From assembly GCF_002093115.1 (NCBI RefSeq), contig NZ_NAAD01000003.1:159928-223927 (forward strand): a DNA stretch of 64,000 nucleotides. Direction: 5' to 3'. Positions 8,990 through 16,997 of the stretch are shown here, piece by piece (position 1 is the stretch's first letter; every line of letters begins with the position of its first letter). The notes beneath the pieces were generated by a model. It worked only from the letters and a program-made list of their open reading frames with translations. It was not told where the DNA came from and did no database searches. The position numbers and the translations under genes were made by a program. This stretch comes from Geothermobacter hydrogeniphilus. Lineage in GTDB: Bacteria; Desulfobacterota; Desulfuromonadia; Desulfuromonadales; Geothermobacteraceae.

Positions 8990-9789
8990 CCGAACAGGAC
9001 AAGGCTATCATGGATATCGATATCGCCAGGGTCTGCGCCATCGCCCGTGCCGCGGGAGAGGCGATCATGGAGATCTATGCCGGGGAGTTCAATGTCGAAC
9101 TCAAGGGGGATCAGTCGCCGCTGACCTGCGCCGACAAGGCCTCCCACCAGGTCATCAGCGCCGGGCTTAAGCGTAACTTTCCCGAGATTCCGATTCTCTC
9201 CGAGGAGGGGGCGGAGATCTCTTTTGATGAGCGCCGCGGCTGGGAGCGTTTCTGGCTGGTCGATCCCCTCGACGGCACCAAGGAGTTCATTAAGCGCAAC
9301 GGCGAATTCACCGTCAACATCGCCCTGATTGAAGCCGGGCAGCCGGTTCTCGGGGTGGTCTACGTCCCGGTGCAGGAGAAACTCTACTGGGGAATCGAGG
9401 GACAGGGCGCCTGGCTGCAGACGGGGCGGGGCGAGCCGTGCCCGGTCCGTGTCCGCAACCCCGATCCCGCGGCGGGATTGAAGGTGGTGATGAGCCGCTC
9501 CCATCCGTCGCCGGAGCTGGCGGCCTACCTGGAGAAAATTCGCGTCGCCGAAGCGGTTTCGGTCGGCAGTTCACTGAAACTCTGTGTCGTCGCCGAGGGG
9601 CTGGCCGATATCTACCCGCGTCTCGGTCCGACCATGGAATGGGATACCGCCGCCGGTCACGCCGTTGCCGTCGCCGCCGGGGCGAGGGTGACGACCCCCG
9701 GGGGAGAGCCGCTGTGTTACAACAAGCAGAACCTGCTCAATCCCCACTTCATCGTCGCCCCGCCGGGGCTGGAGCTGCCGCGGGTCTGA
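8986..9789 (+). CDS. cysQ: 3'(2'),5'-bisphosphate nucleotidase
   Basis: 267 aa inositol-monophosphatase-fold phosphatase that recycles PAP from PAPS-using reactions. Metal-binding motifs: EEGAE (about 72-76), DPLDGTKEF (about 94-102) and WDTAAGHAV (about 220). I take ATG 8986, which overlaps the cysNC stop (ATGA); GTG 8977 and ATG 9010 are alternatives. Function agrees with its place directly after cysNC. Confidence 0.93.
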   Translation: MTEQDKAIMDIDIARVCAIARAAGEAIMEIYAGEFNVELKGDQSPLTCADKASHQVISAGLKRNFPEIPILSEEGAEISFDERRGWERFWLVDPLDGTKEFIKRNGEFTVNIALIEAGQPVLGVVYVPVQEKLYWGIEGQGAWLQTGRGEPCPVRVRNPDPAAGLKVVMSRSHPSPELAAYLEKIRVAEAVSVGSSLKLCVVAEGLADIYPRLGPTMEWDTAAGHAVAVAAGARVTTPGGEPLCYNKQNLLNPHFIVAPPGLELPRV

Positions 9790-9827
9790 ATAAGGCCTTA
9801 AACCGGATTCAGGCAAGGGAGAAAAAA

Positions 9828-10844
9828 ATGTCGATACTCGTGACCGGCGGGGCCGGATATATTGGTTCCCACACCGTCCTTGAGCTGTTGCAGGCGGGGC
9901 AGGAGGTGGTCGTGGTCGACAACCTCAGCAATGCCTCGCCGGTTGCCCTTAAGCGGGTTGCCGAGCTGGCCGGGCGCCAGGCGCGGCTGGAGGTGGCCGA
10001 TATCCGCGACCGGTCGGCACTGCGGCGTATTTTCGATGACTGCCGTCCCGCCGCAGTGGTCCACTTCGCCGGGCTCAAGGCGGTCGGCGAATCCTGTGAC
10101 ATCCCGCTGGCCTATTATCAGAACAATGTTGCCGGTACCGCCACCCTCTGCGAGGTGATGGCCGAGGTCGGCTGCAAGCGGCTGGTCTTCAGTTCCTCGG
10201 CCACCGTCTACGGTGACCCGGCCTCCCTGCCGATCCGCGAGGATTTCCCCACCGGGGCGACCAATCCCTACGGACGGACCAAGCTCTTCATCGAGGAGAT
10301 GCTGCGCGACCTGCATACCTCCGACTCCGAGTGGCGGATCGCCCTGCTGCGCTACTTCAATCCGATCGGCGCCCATGAAAGCGGCCGCATCGGCGAGAAT
10401 CCCAACGGCATTCCCAACAACCTCTTTCCCTTTATCACCCAGGTCGCTGTCGGCAAGCGTGAACGACTGTCGATCTTCGGCGATGATTACCCGACCGTCG
10501 ACGGTACCGGGGTGCGCGACTACATCCATGTTGTCGACCTCGCCCTCGGCCATCTCCGAGCGCTGGAACGTCTCGAACGCGAGCCGGGGCTGGTCTGCGT
10601 CAATCTCGGCACCGGACAGGGCTACTCGGTGCTGCAGATGGTCGACGCCTTTCAGCGGATCAACAACATCGCGGTGCCCTACCGGATTGTGGCCCGCCGC
10701 CCGGGAGATATCGCCGCCTGCTACGCCGACCCGTCCCTGGCCGCGGAAGAACTGGGCTGGAAGGCCGAACGCGGACTCGAAGAGATGTGCCGCGACGGCT
10801 GGAGATGGCAGCGGCAGAATCCGAACGGCTACGCCGGGGAGTGA
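9828..10844 (+). CDS. galE: UDP-glucose 4-epimerase
   Basis: 338 aa, the same length as E. coli GalE. Short-chain dehydrogenase fold: NAD-binding GGAGYIGSH at residues 7-15, catalytic SSATVYG and YxxxK (NPYGRTKLFIEEM), and the family-specific RYFNPIGAHESGRIGENP. It interconverts UDP-glucose and UDP-galactose for surface polysaccharide. GGGAGA lies ahead of the ATG. 38 bp after cysQ, so likely in the same transcript. A long heptamer array begins directly at its stop codon. Confidence 0.96.
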   Translation: MSILVTGGAGYIGSHTVLELLQAGQEVVVVDNLSNASPVALKRVAELAGRQARLEVADIRDRSALRRIFDDCRPAAVVHFAGLKAVGESCDIPLAYYQNNVAGTATLCEVMAEVGCKRLVFSSSATVYGDPASLPIREDFPTGATNPYGRTKLFIEEMLRDLHTSDSEWRIALLRYFNPIGAHESGRIGENPNGIPNNLFPFITQVAVGKRERLSIFGDDYPTVDGTGVRDYIHVVDLALGHLRALERLEREPGLVCVNLGTGQGYSVLQMVDAFQRINNIAVPYRIVARRPGDIAACYADPSLAAEELGWKAERGLEEMCRDGWRWQRQNPNGYAGE

Positions 10845-10845
10845 A

Positions 10846-11043
10846 GGAGATGGGAGATGGGAGATGGGAGATGGGAGATGGGAGATGGGAGATGGGAGAT
10901 GAGAGATGGGAGATGGGAGATGGGAGATGGGAGATGAGAGATGAGAGATGAGAGATGAGCAGGGGGTGAAGAGGTTTGCTCCTTATTCTTGCCTTTGCCT
11001 CTCACGTCTCACATCTCACATCTCACGTCTTACATCTCACATC
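10846..11043. repeat. facing heptanucleotide arrays (GGGAGAT)n ... (CTCACAT)n
   Basis: 10846-10959 holds about 16 tandem units of GGGAGAT/GAGAGAT; 11001-11043 holds about six units of CTCACAT/CTCACGT. The two arrays are complementary and lie tail to tail between the converging galE and aminotransferase genes; the aminotransferase stop codon (11037-11039) is inside the second array. They could form a bidirectional hairpin. Confidence 0.9.
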
Positions 11044-12194
11044 CCCGCCCCCGCCCGCAGTCTTTTCGCCGCCTCTTCCAGCACCGGCCGGGATTTGCAG
11101 AAGGCGAAGCGGACCAGGTCGCGACCGTCGTCCGGGTTGCTGCAGAAGGGGCTGACCGGGATGGCGGCGACGCCGACCCGTTCGGTCAGATCACGACAGA
11201 ATGCGATGTCATTCCCCCGTCCCAGAGCGCCGATGTCGACACAGACGAAATAGGTCCCCTGCGGGGTCAGCGGCGGCAGGCCGACGTCGGCCAGCAGCTC
11301 GCAGAGAAAATCGCGCCGCTGCCGGTAATCCTCCTTCAACCGCTGATAAAAGTCCTCTCCGACGGCCAGGGCCTCGGCCGCGGCGGTCTGCAGCGGGGCC
11401 GCGCCGCAGAAGGTGATGAACTGCTTGACGCGCAGCAGGGCCTCGACCAGGTCAGCCGGTCCGGCAGCCCAGCCGACCTTCCAGCCGGTGACGCTGAAGG
11501 TCTTGGCGAGGCTGGAAATGGTCAGGGTGCGGTCCGCCATGCCGGGCAGGGTCGCCAGGGGGATGTGCTCGCCCTCGAAGAGGATATGCTCGTAGACCTC
11601 GTCGGTGACGGCGATGACATCATGCCTGACGCAGAGTTCGGCAATCGCCCGCAGTTCCTCCCGGTTGAACACCTTGCCGATCGGGTTCTGCGGTGAATTG
11701 AGCAGCAGCAGCCGGGTGCGGGGGGAGATCAGCCGCTCCAGTTCGTCGCGGTCGACGTGCCAGTCAGGCGGTCGCAGGGTGAGGGGACGGGATACGCCGC
11801 CGGCCATGCTGATCGCCGGGCGGTAGGAATCGTAGCAGGGCTCGAACAGAACCACCTCATCGCCCGGATCGAGCAGGCTGAAGAGAGCGGCGAACAGCGC
11901 CTCGGTGGCGCCGACCGTGACCGCGATCTGCGACCCGGGGTCGAACTGGAGGCCGTATTGTCGGCTCATCTTGGCGGCGATCGCCTCGCGCAGCTGCGGC
12001 TGTCCGTTGCTGGGGGCGTACTGGTTGCAGTCCTGCTTGATGGCGCGGACGGCACTGCGCTTGATCGCTTCCCCGGCGGCGAAGTCGGGAAACCCCTGGC
12101 CGAGGTTGATCGCCCGGTGGCGGTTGGCGAGATCGGTCATCGCGGTAAAAATAGTCGGTTGCAGGGATGCTGCGCGTCGGGCCATGCGGGTCAT
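11037..12194 (-). CDS. PLP-dependent aminotransferase, class I/II
   Basis: 385 aa fold-type I aminotransferase. Features: NLGQGFPDF near the N-terminus (typical of kynurenine/glutamine/methionine aminotransferases), YAPSNGQPQLREAI, NSPQNPIGKVF, the PLP lysine in SSLAKTFSVTGWKVGW (about 235), and a C-terminal RFAFCKS carboxylate-binding Arg. Closest in kind to the YbdL/KAT (methionine or kynurenine-oxoglutarate) group; substrate not assignable. CCGGAGGAC precedes the ATG. Convergent with galE. Confidence 0.92.
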   Translation of the reverse strand: MTRMARRAASLQPTIFTAMTDLANRHRAINLGQGFPDFAAGEAIKRSAVRAIKQDCNQYAPSNGQPQLREAIAAKMSRQYGLQFDPGSQIAVTVGATEALFAALFSLLDPGDEVVLFEPCYDSYRPAISMAGGVSRPLTLRPPDWHVDRDELERLISPRTRLLLLNSPQNPIGKVFNREELRAIAELCVRHDVIAVTDEVYEHILFEGEHIPLATLPGMADRTLTISSLAKTFSVTGWKVGWAAGPADLVEALLRVKQFITFCGAAPLQTAAAEALAVGEDFYQRLKEDYRQRRDFLCELLADVGLPPLTPQGTYFVCVDIGALGRGNDIAFCRDLTERVGVAAIPVSPFCSNPDDGRDLVRFAFCKSRPVLEEAAKRLRAGAGM

Positions 12195-12306
12195 GGTATG
12201 TCCTCCGGAAAGCAGGAGAAAACTTTACCTGATCACTGCAGATCGGTAAAGCCGTCGTTCGGAAATTGACTTTCATTCCGGCAGATAGTATCAAGCTGCA
12301 AGGCAA

Positions 12307-12369
12307 GGGGGACAGTCCCCTGATTGAAGGCAAGGGGAACAGTCCCCTTAAGGGAGGGGGACTGTTCCC
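12307..12369. repeat. GGGGAC-type REP palindromes
   Basis: Three successive short palindromes of the form GGGGACAGTCCCC / GGGGAACAGTCCCC / GGGGGACTGTTCCC, between the divergent starts of the aminotransferase and the 12421 gene. Confidence 0.8.
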
Positions 12370-12420
12370 GAGAACATCAGATACCCGGGGAAAGCGCGGG
12401 GCGGAAGGACGTGTTACGCA

Positions 12421-13629
12421 ATGAGAATACTGGCCAACCTGTTCATGTGGATGTTCCTGGCTGATGGTTGCCTGTCGGTCATCGATGAACTGCTGGCCTA
12501 TAATTCCGGCGTCCATGGTCTGCTCGGGGTCCGGACCCTGGTGGCTTTCAGCGTCGTCGTGCTGTCCTTTATCATCTACGGTGCCATGCTCTTTGACCGG
12601 CGCCTGCCGAAGCTGATCCTGCTGCCGCAGTCGCTGTTCGCCATCTGGGGCATGACCGGGCTCTGGCCGCTTTCCTTCTTCATCCTCTCGGACAATCTCG
12701 GCGTGATCATCGCAGGGCTGCAGGTCTCCCTCGGGCTGCTGCCCTTCTTCGTGCTGCGGGGGGAAGGCCGGGGGCTGCTGCTGCGGCCGGAACGTTTTGC
12801 CGGCAGGGGATTCAGTGCCGGCAACCTGCTGCTCGGCATTGCCGGAACCCTGTTCGTCGTTCCCCTGTTGCTGGTCAGCTTTGCCGGTGCCGGGACGGTT
12901 GAAGCCATCAATAAGGCCACCGCCGGGTTCATGCGCGTCGATGCCCGCGGCATCAGTATGCAGGAGCGTGTCTACCGCCGCGGCGACAAGACCGTGCGCC
13001 TGGTGGCCATGATTCACATCGGTGACCAGAGCTACTATGACCAGCTTGCCGCATCGGTCGCCGCGCCGCATACCCTGGTTCTCGCCGAAGGGGTCAGCGA
13101 CCGCGGGGGACTGCTGACCGCCGCCTACAGCTATGACCGGGTCGCCTCCCTGCTCGGTCTCAGCACCCAGCGGCAGATGCCGATGAAGGGACGGCTGATC
13201 GGTCCGGATGAGCTGCGCGGAAAGGGCGAAAAGGGGGAGTTTCCGGGGCCGGATATCCTGCGGGCCGATGTCGACCTGAGTGATTTCGATCCCCGGACGG
13301 TGGAATTTCTCAACATGCTCGGCAGGGATGTTTTTTCCAGCGACGACCTGGCTTCCGGCCTGCGGACCTATAACGCGTGGATCAACCGCAACATGGACCA
13401 GGAACGCTACGCCAGGCTGATGGATGATATCCTCACCCGCCGCAACCGGACCGTTCTCGATTACCTGGGACAGGCGCTCGACAAGTATGACGTGATCGTC
13501 ATCCCCTGGGGCGCGCTGCACATGCGCGGCATTGAGGAAGGCGTTCTGGCGCGGGGGTTTCGGTTGCGGAAGACAGAACAGAGGATGAGTGTCGATTTCA
13601 GCGCCCTGCTGAAAAAAGCATCGGACTGA
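12421..13629 (+). CDS. membrane protein with TraB/Tiki-like domain
   Basis: 402 aa. Residues 1-160 contain four to five hydrophobic helices; residues 170-400 form a soluble domain with VAMIHIGDQSYYDQLA, LVLAEGVSD and a C-terminal VIVIPWGALHMRGIEEG, which resembles the H...E...GxxH pattern of the TraB/PrgY/GumN (Tiki) peptidase-like superfamily. Family assignment is by motif only. Start ATG 12421 has GGAAGGA about 11 nt upstream. The stop codon (13627-13629) sits inside the terminal repeat of the next element. Confidence 0.6.
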   Translation: MRILANLFMWMFLADGCLSVIDELLAYNSGVHGLLGVRTLVAFSVVVLSFIIYGAMLFDRRLPKLILLPQSLFAIWGMTGLWPLSFFILSDNLGVIIAGLQVSLGLLPFFVLRGEGRGLLLRPERFAGRGFSAGNLLLGIAGTLFVVPLLLVSFAGAGTVEAINKATAGFMRVDARGISMQERVYRRGDKTVRLVAMIHIGDQSYYDQLAASVAAPHTLVLAEGVSDRGGLLTAAYSYDRVASLLGLSTQRQMPMKGRLIGPDELRGKGEKGEFPGPDILRADVDLSDFDPRTVEFLNMLGRDVFSSDDLASGLRTYNAWINRNMDQERYARLMDDILTRRNRTVLDYLGQALDKYDVIVIPWGALHMRGIEEGVLARGFRLRKTEQRMSVDFSALLKKASD

Positions 13630-13812
13630 GCCCAAATCCATCGGCTGTTTTGCGGAGCGAGGGTGACGGGACGGGTGGAGATGCGCGGCGTCGCGCTGTT
13701 TCGGGCGCAGACGTAGCCGCGCTACGTCGAGCACCGAAGCGGTGACGGCAACAAAGCAGATTCACCCGTAACGACAGCCGAATCCCGAAATTGCTGGTGG
13801 ATTTGGGCTGAG
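13626..13812. repeat. 187 bp inverted-repeat element with CTGAGCCCAAATCCA ends
   Basis: Bounded by CTGAGCCCAAATCCA (13626-13640) and TGGATTTGGGCTGAG (13798-13812). The interior has further paired blocks (GGAGCGAGGGTGACGGG; ACGTAGCCGCGCTACGT). The central ACGTAGC/GCTACGT pair recalls the core of the palindromic repeats inside gspH/gspI. One terminus supplies the stop codon of the preceding gene. Confidence 0.7.
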
Positions 13813-13885
13813 TCCGTCGTGGTAATTCCGCGGGGAATCTGCTAACCTGTCGATTCGATTTCTCCCTTATCTTCGAGGCAGGACC

Positions 13886-14260
13886 ATGAGCAGACCCAAC
13901 ACCATCCTGACCGCGGGGTTCGCCCTGTTCAGCATCTTTACGTCTTTCCTGTTCGTCTCCTACGGCCTGGGGGGTGTTTCGAATGAACTCGCCTCTCAGC
14001 GACTGCAGCTTTTTTCCTACGTGACCGCCGGTTACGGGTTGATGAACATCTACATTCTCAGCACCGCCTGGCGCAGCCGGGAAAAATGGACCCTGATGGC
14101 GAGCAAGCTGATCTCGTTCTGTTTTTTCGGCGTGCTGATCATGGACCAGGTCAAGTTCGGTGCGGAAACCGGCCGCAGCATGCTGGTGCTGCCGATCGTC
14201 GCGGTGGTGCTGCTGGTCAACTGGTGGGCAGTCAGGACCCTGGTTCGACGGGAAGGCTGA
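13886..14260 (+). CDS. hypothetical membrane protein
   Basis: 124 aa with four predicted membrane helices (about 7-28, 43-62, 70-90, 98-117). No recognised family. GAGGCAGG precedes ATG 13886. Stands alone between repeat elements. Confidence 0.75.
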   Translation: MSRPNTILTAGFALFSIFTSFLFVSYGLGGVSNELASQRLQLFSYVTAGYGLMNIYILSTAWRSREKWTLMASKLISFCFFGVLIMDQVKFGAETGRSMLVLPIVAVVLLVNWWAVRTLVRREG

Positions 14261-14375
14261 CAGGCTGGCAGGCTGGCAGGCTGGCAGGCTGTGAACGGAA
14301 CGAGGACAAATGAAACGGGGACAGGCACCTGCGGAGCCTGTCCCCTGTCGCATCTCACATCTCACATCTCACATC
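14261..14375. repeat. cluster of tandem octamers, GGGGAC palindrome and CTCACAT heptamers
   Basis: 14261-14290: four units of AGGCTGGC. 14317-14346: palindrome GGGGACAGGCACC...GCCTGTCCCC. 14350-14375: CTCACAT heptamers that include the stop codon of the minus-strand peroxiredoxin gene. Lies between convergent genes and probably ends transcription from both sides. Confidence 0.8.
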
Positions 14376-15013
14376 CGGCGTAAAATCTCCACAGTCTCGT
14401 CCGGTTCGGGGCGGAGGGTGTGGTCGGGGTAGAAGTCGGCCCGGTGGATGGTTCCGGCAGGGTCGATGATGATGCGGGCCGGCATCGGCAGACGCCAGCT
14501 GTCGTCGCCGTTGAAGCGCGGGATGTCGAGGCCGAGGCTCCGGTAGACCTCGCGCATCGCTTCGGGCAGGGTATAGACCGCCCCGAACTTGGCGGCGACC
14601 TTGTTGCCGGGGTCACTCAGCACCGGGAAGGTCAGTCCCAGTTTCTGCACCAGCTGTGGGGTGTACTTCGCCAGCATCGGCGAGATGGCGACCAGGGTGG
14701 CGCCGCTCTTTTCAATTTCCGGCAGAACCGCCTGCAGAGCCTCCAGCTCCGCGTTGCAGTACGGTCACCAGACCCCCCGGTAGAGGGTCATGACCAGCGG
14801 CCCTTTCTCACGCAGGGCAATCGAACTGATCTGGTTGTCGTTTTCATCCTCAAGGGTGAAATCGGGCGCTTGGTTTCCGGGCTGGATCACCCCGGACATC
14901 ATCGCCGCGACATCGAACTGCTCTTTGGCCCTGCCCATGGCGTCGAGAATGGCAGGGTCGACCTTGCTGACGAACTCGGCCTTCATGGCGTCGAGTCTGG
15001 TTTGCAGTTGCAT
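14369..15013 (-). CDS. selenocysteine-containing peroxiredoxin-like protein (UGA at 14767-14765)
   Basis: 214 aa if the in-frame TGA is read as Sec. Before the TGA the frame reads PDFTLEDEN ... GPLVMTLYRGVW; after it, PYCNAELEALQAVLPEIEKS, then KYTPQLVQKLGLTFPVLSDP and a C-terminal RIIIDPAGTIHRADF. Together these form one uninterrupted AhpC/TSA thioredoxin fold whose active site is W-U-P-Y-C in place of the usual W-C-P-Y-C. Sec peroxiredoxin/thioredoxin-like proteins with a UxxC motif are known in Deltaproteobacteria. Start ATG 15013 has GGGAGGATCC upstream. A hairpin suited to a bacterial SECIS follows the TGA. Confidence 0.85.
14732..14759 (-). promoter_or_regulatory. candidate bacterial SECIS hairpin
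   Basis: Begins 5 nt after the UGA: CUGCA, bulge ACGCG, GAGC, loop UGGAG, GCUC, UGCAG. The apical loop is about 20 nt from the UGA and contains G and U, within the geometry known for bSECIS elements. Pairing by eye only. Confidence 0.6.
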
Positions 15014-15083
15014 TGGATCCTCCCTTTGTCGGTTTTTGTCGACTCTATCATGAACCGGAAGGACCGCAACAACGGGGCCGGGG

Positions 15084-15374
15084 TCAGGGCAGCGTGAAAC
15101 CTTCTCCGGCGAACTGGATGTTGGCGGCATCATCGCAGCGCGGCGGCGAGACGGCGTGGACGCCGCCGCAGGCCGGGCAGGTGCCGACAAAGGTCGTCAG
15201 GGTGAAGGGAGCGCCGCAGCCCCGGCAGTTGGTGGCCAGCCCGCCCCCGGGGATCTCACGGTCGCGCAGCGCGCCGCCGTGTGCCCGGCTGACGAATTCG
15301 ACCAGTTCCCGTCCTTCTGCGAAGGGTCCGCCGCCGGCATGGGCATGGCTTCCGCCGCATCCGCATTCGTGCAT
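15084..15374 (-). CDS. small zinc-ribbon protein
   Basis: 96 aa. N-terminus MHECGCGGSHAHAGGG is a His/Cys-rich metal-binding stretch; residues 50-75 hold a zinc ribbon (CRGCG ... CPACGG). Resembles metallochaperone-like or rubredoxin-type small proteins, but the family is not recognised. RBS AAGGAGATATG just upstream of the ATG. Same strand as, and 90 bp downstream of, a 35 aa membrane protein. Confidence 0.7.
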   Translation of the reverse strand: MHECGCGGSHAHAGGGPFAEGRELVEFVSRAHGGALRDREIPGGGLATNCRGCGAPFTLTTFVGTCPACGGVHAVSPPRCDDAANIQFAGEGFTLP

Positions 15375-15464
15375 TGCATATCTCCTTCCTGAACCCGTGG
15401 GATCAGGGATTCAGTTGTTTGTGTGGGATGTGTTCTGGTCCCCGGCCACATGGCCGCGGGTCCG

Positions 15465-15572
15465 TTATTTTGTCCTTTTCCGTTTGCGCAGCATGGCGCG
15501 GATACTGAAAAATCCGCCGCAGCCTGCCAGCATCCAGATCAGCAGGGTGACGATCAGTTCGGATATTGTCAT
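15465..15572 (-). CDS. 35 aa single-pass membrane protein
   Basis: Short frame starting at ATG 15572 with a strong AAGGAGA 5 nt upstream. One hydrophobic helix (SELIVTLLIWMLAGCGGFF) followed by a basic tail (RAMLRKRKRTK), so cytoplasmic C-terminus. It probably shares a transcript with the zinc-ribbon gene downstream and diverges from the NapH-like gene, with an Fnr-like dyad in between. Function unknown. Confidence 0.6.
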   Translation of the reverse strand: MTISELIVTLLIWMLAGCGGFFSIRAMLRKRKRTK

Positions 15573-15649
15573 ACGGTCTCCTTTGTCCCGGTCCGTTGCT
15601 CCGGGCCCTGGTTGATGATCCAGAATAATCGGCGCCGCCCGGTCGCGCC

Positions 15650-15663
15650 TTGAGCTATGTCAA
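15650..15663. promoter_or_regulatory. Fnr/HcpR-type operator candidate
   Basis: TTGAGCTATGTCAA: TTGA(n6)TCAA, the spacing of Crp/Fnr-family sites (TTGAT-n4-ATCAA), extended to CTTGA...TCAAG. Located between the divergent 35 aa gene and the polyferredoxin gene, about 40 bp before the latter's start. Confidence 0.45.
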
Positions 15664-15701
15664 GTTTTCAATCGGGATTATGTTCTAAGATGATCGCCAT
15701 C

Positions 15702-16703
15702 ATGACATCGATATTGCGGAAAACAACCGCCCTGCGCCTGCTGGTGCAGTGGGCCTTTCTCGGCTGGTGCCTGTTTCTTGGTATCCAGTTCAGCCTGTTT
15801 GTCGAACACTACCGGAGTTTCGGCCGGACGCCCGACTACCTCCGGCCGCCCGGAGTGGAGGGCTTTCTGCCCATCGGCGCCCTGGTCAGCCTGAAGAACT
15901 GGCTGGTCAACGGGCAGTTCGACACCATCCATCCGGCGGCGCTGGTACTGCTGCTGACCTTTTTCACCATGTCGCTGCTGGCGAAAAAATCATTCTGCTC
16001 CTGGCTCTGCCCGGTCGGGACCGTCGAAGAGGGATTGTGGCGGCTGGGTCGAAAACTCTGCGGCCGCAATTTCACTATCTGGCGCTGGCTCGATATTCCG
16101 TTGCGGGCGCTCAAGTACGCGCTGTTGCTGTTCTTTTTCAAGCTGATTATCATCGACATGCCGGCGGCGGTGCTGCAGGGTTTTCTCGCTGCCCCCTACT
16201 GGGCGGTGGCCGATGTACGCATGCTGCATTTCTTCACCGGGCTCTCCCCCTTGAGCCTGGGGGTGATCCTGCTGCTGGCGCTGCTCTCGGTTTTTTACCA
16301 GAATTTCTGGTGCCGTTACCTCTGCCCCTATGGTGCCCTGGTCGGGCTGCTGAGCATGCTCAGCCCGTTGAAAATCCGCCGCAGCGACGAGCATTGCGTC
16401 CACTGCGGCGCCTGTAGCCGCGCCTGCCCGGCACAGTTGCCGGTGGCGGAGAAGACCGTGATCCGTTCACCGGAATGCACCGCCTGCCTCGGTTGTGTCT
16501 CCAGCTGCCCCGAAGCTGCCGCCCTCGGCATCCGGCTGCCTTTCCTGCAGCGCGCCATTCCCGGCTGGGGCTTCGGTCTGCTGGTGCTGACCCTCTTCTT
16601 CACCGGCGTCGCCGCCGGCATGCTCAGCGGTCACTGGCACACCAGCCTCACCCCGGAGGACTTTCAGCGCCTGATTCCCATGGCCGAAAGGTTCGGTCAT
16701 TAG
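15702..16703 (+). CDS. NapH-like membrane polyferredoxin
   Basis: 333 aa. Five to six membrane helices carrying two membrane-side motifs CSWLCPVGT and CRYLCPYGAL (the CxxxCP signature of NapH/CcoG/RdxA-type proteins), then two 4Fe-4S motifs CVHCGACSRACP and CTACLGCVSSCP (about residues 245-285) and a last C-terminal helix. Such proteins pass electrons from quinol or ferredoxin across the membrane. Start is uncertain (15690 or 15702; the open frame extends to 15657, inside the operator). The Fnr-like dyad suggests anaerobic or nitrosative control. Confidence 0.85.
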   Translation: MTSILRKTTALRLLVQWAFLGWCLFLGIQFSLFVEHYRSFGRTPDYLRPPGVEGFLPIGALVSLKNWLVNGQFDTIHPAALVLLLTFFTMSLLAKKSFCSWLCPVGTVEEGLWRLGRKLCGRNFTIWRWLDIPLRALKYALLLFFFKLIIIDMPAAVLQGFLAAPYWAVADVRMLHFFTGLSPLSLGVILLLALLSVFYQNFWCRYLCPYGALVGLLSMLSPLKIRRSDEHCVHCGACSRACPAQLPVAEKTVIRSPECTACLGCVSSCPEAAALGIRLPFLQRAIPGWGFGLLVLTLFFTGVAAGMLSGHWHTSLTPEDFQRLIPMAERFGH

Positions 16704-16705
16704 TC

Positions 16706-16826
16706 GGCTGAGCAAAAACGCCCATCTGCGGCGTTGTCCGCCCCCCTGCGTCAACGACGTACCTTCCGGTACGCCTTATTCCGCAGGGTTGCGGACGCCT
16801 TGCATCTGGGCATTTTTGCCCAGCCT
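16706..16826. repeat. ~120 bp palindromic repeat, copy P2
   Basis: Outer arms CGGCTGAGCAAAAACGCCC / GGGCATTTTTGCCCAGCCT-like, inner CTGCGTCAACGACG / CGCAGGGTTGCGGACG, centre CGTACCTTCCGGTACG (6 bp stem, TTCC loop). Nearly identical to P3 (20081) and P5 (48259). Starts right after the polyferredoxin stop codon. Confidence 0.9.
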
Positions 16827-16913
16827 CGAACCTTGAGCCTCGAACCTCGAACCTTGAACCTTAAACCTTGAACCTTAAACCTTGAACCTTAAACCTTGAA
16901 CCTCGAACCTCGC
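16824..16913. repeat. heptamer array (CCTTGAA/CCTTAAA/CCTCGAA)n
   Basis: About 12 tandem 7-mers alternating CCTTGAA, CCTTAAA and CCTCGAA, directly after P2 and 85 bp before the next start codon. Confidence 0.9.
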
Positions 16914-16997
16914 CCCACCTTTCCTTATTGACCCCCGCTCCCCGGTTTGACACAATTAATTCGCTTGACCCCAGTCCATCCTCGACAAGGAGTTGTT

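Noticed and set aside
10846..11043. CRISPR array
   Set aside because: Period is 7 bp without spacers; no cas genes nearby. The same applies to the other heptamer arrays.
11857..13734. 625-codon minus-strand open frame
   Set aside because: Runs antisense through the TraB-like gene and in the wrong frame into the aminotransferase; its product is His/Gln/Pro-rich shadow sequence.
14677..14765. Reading the peroxiredoxin as a frameshifted or nonsense pseudogene
   Set aside because: One frame is continuous across the TGA, which replaces the active-site Cys, and a SECIS-like hairpin follows.
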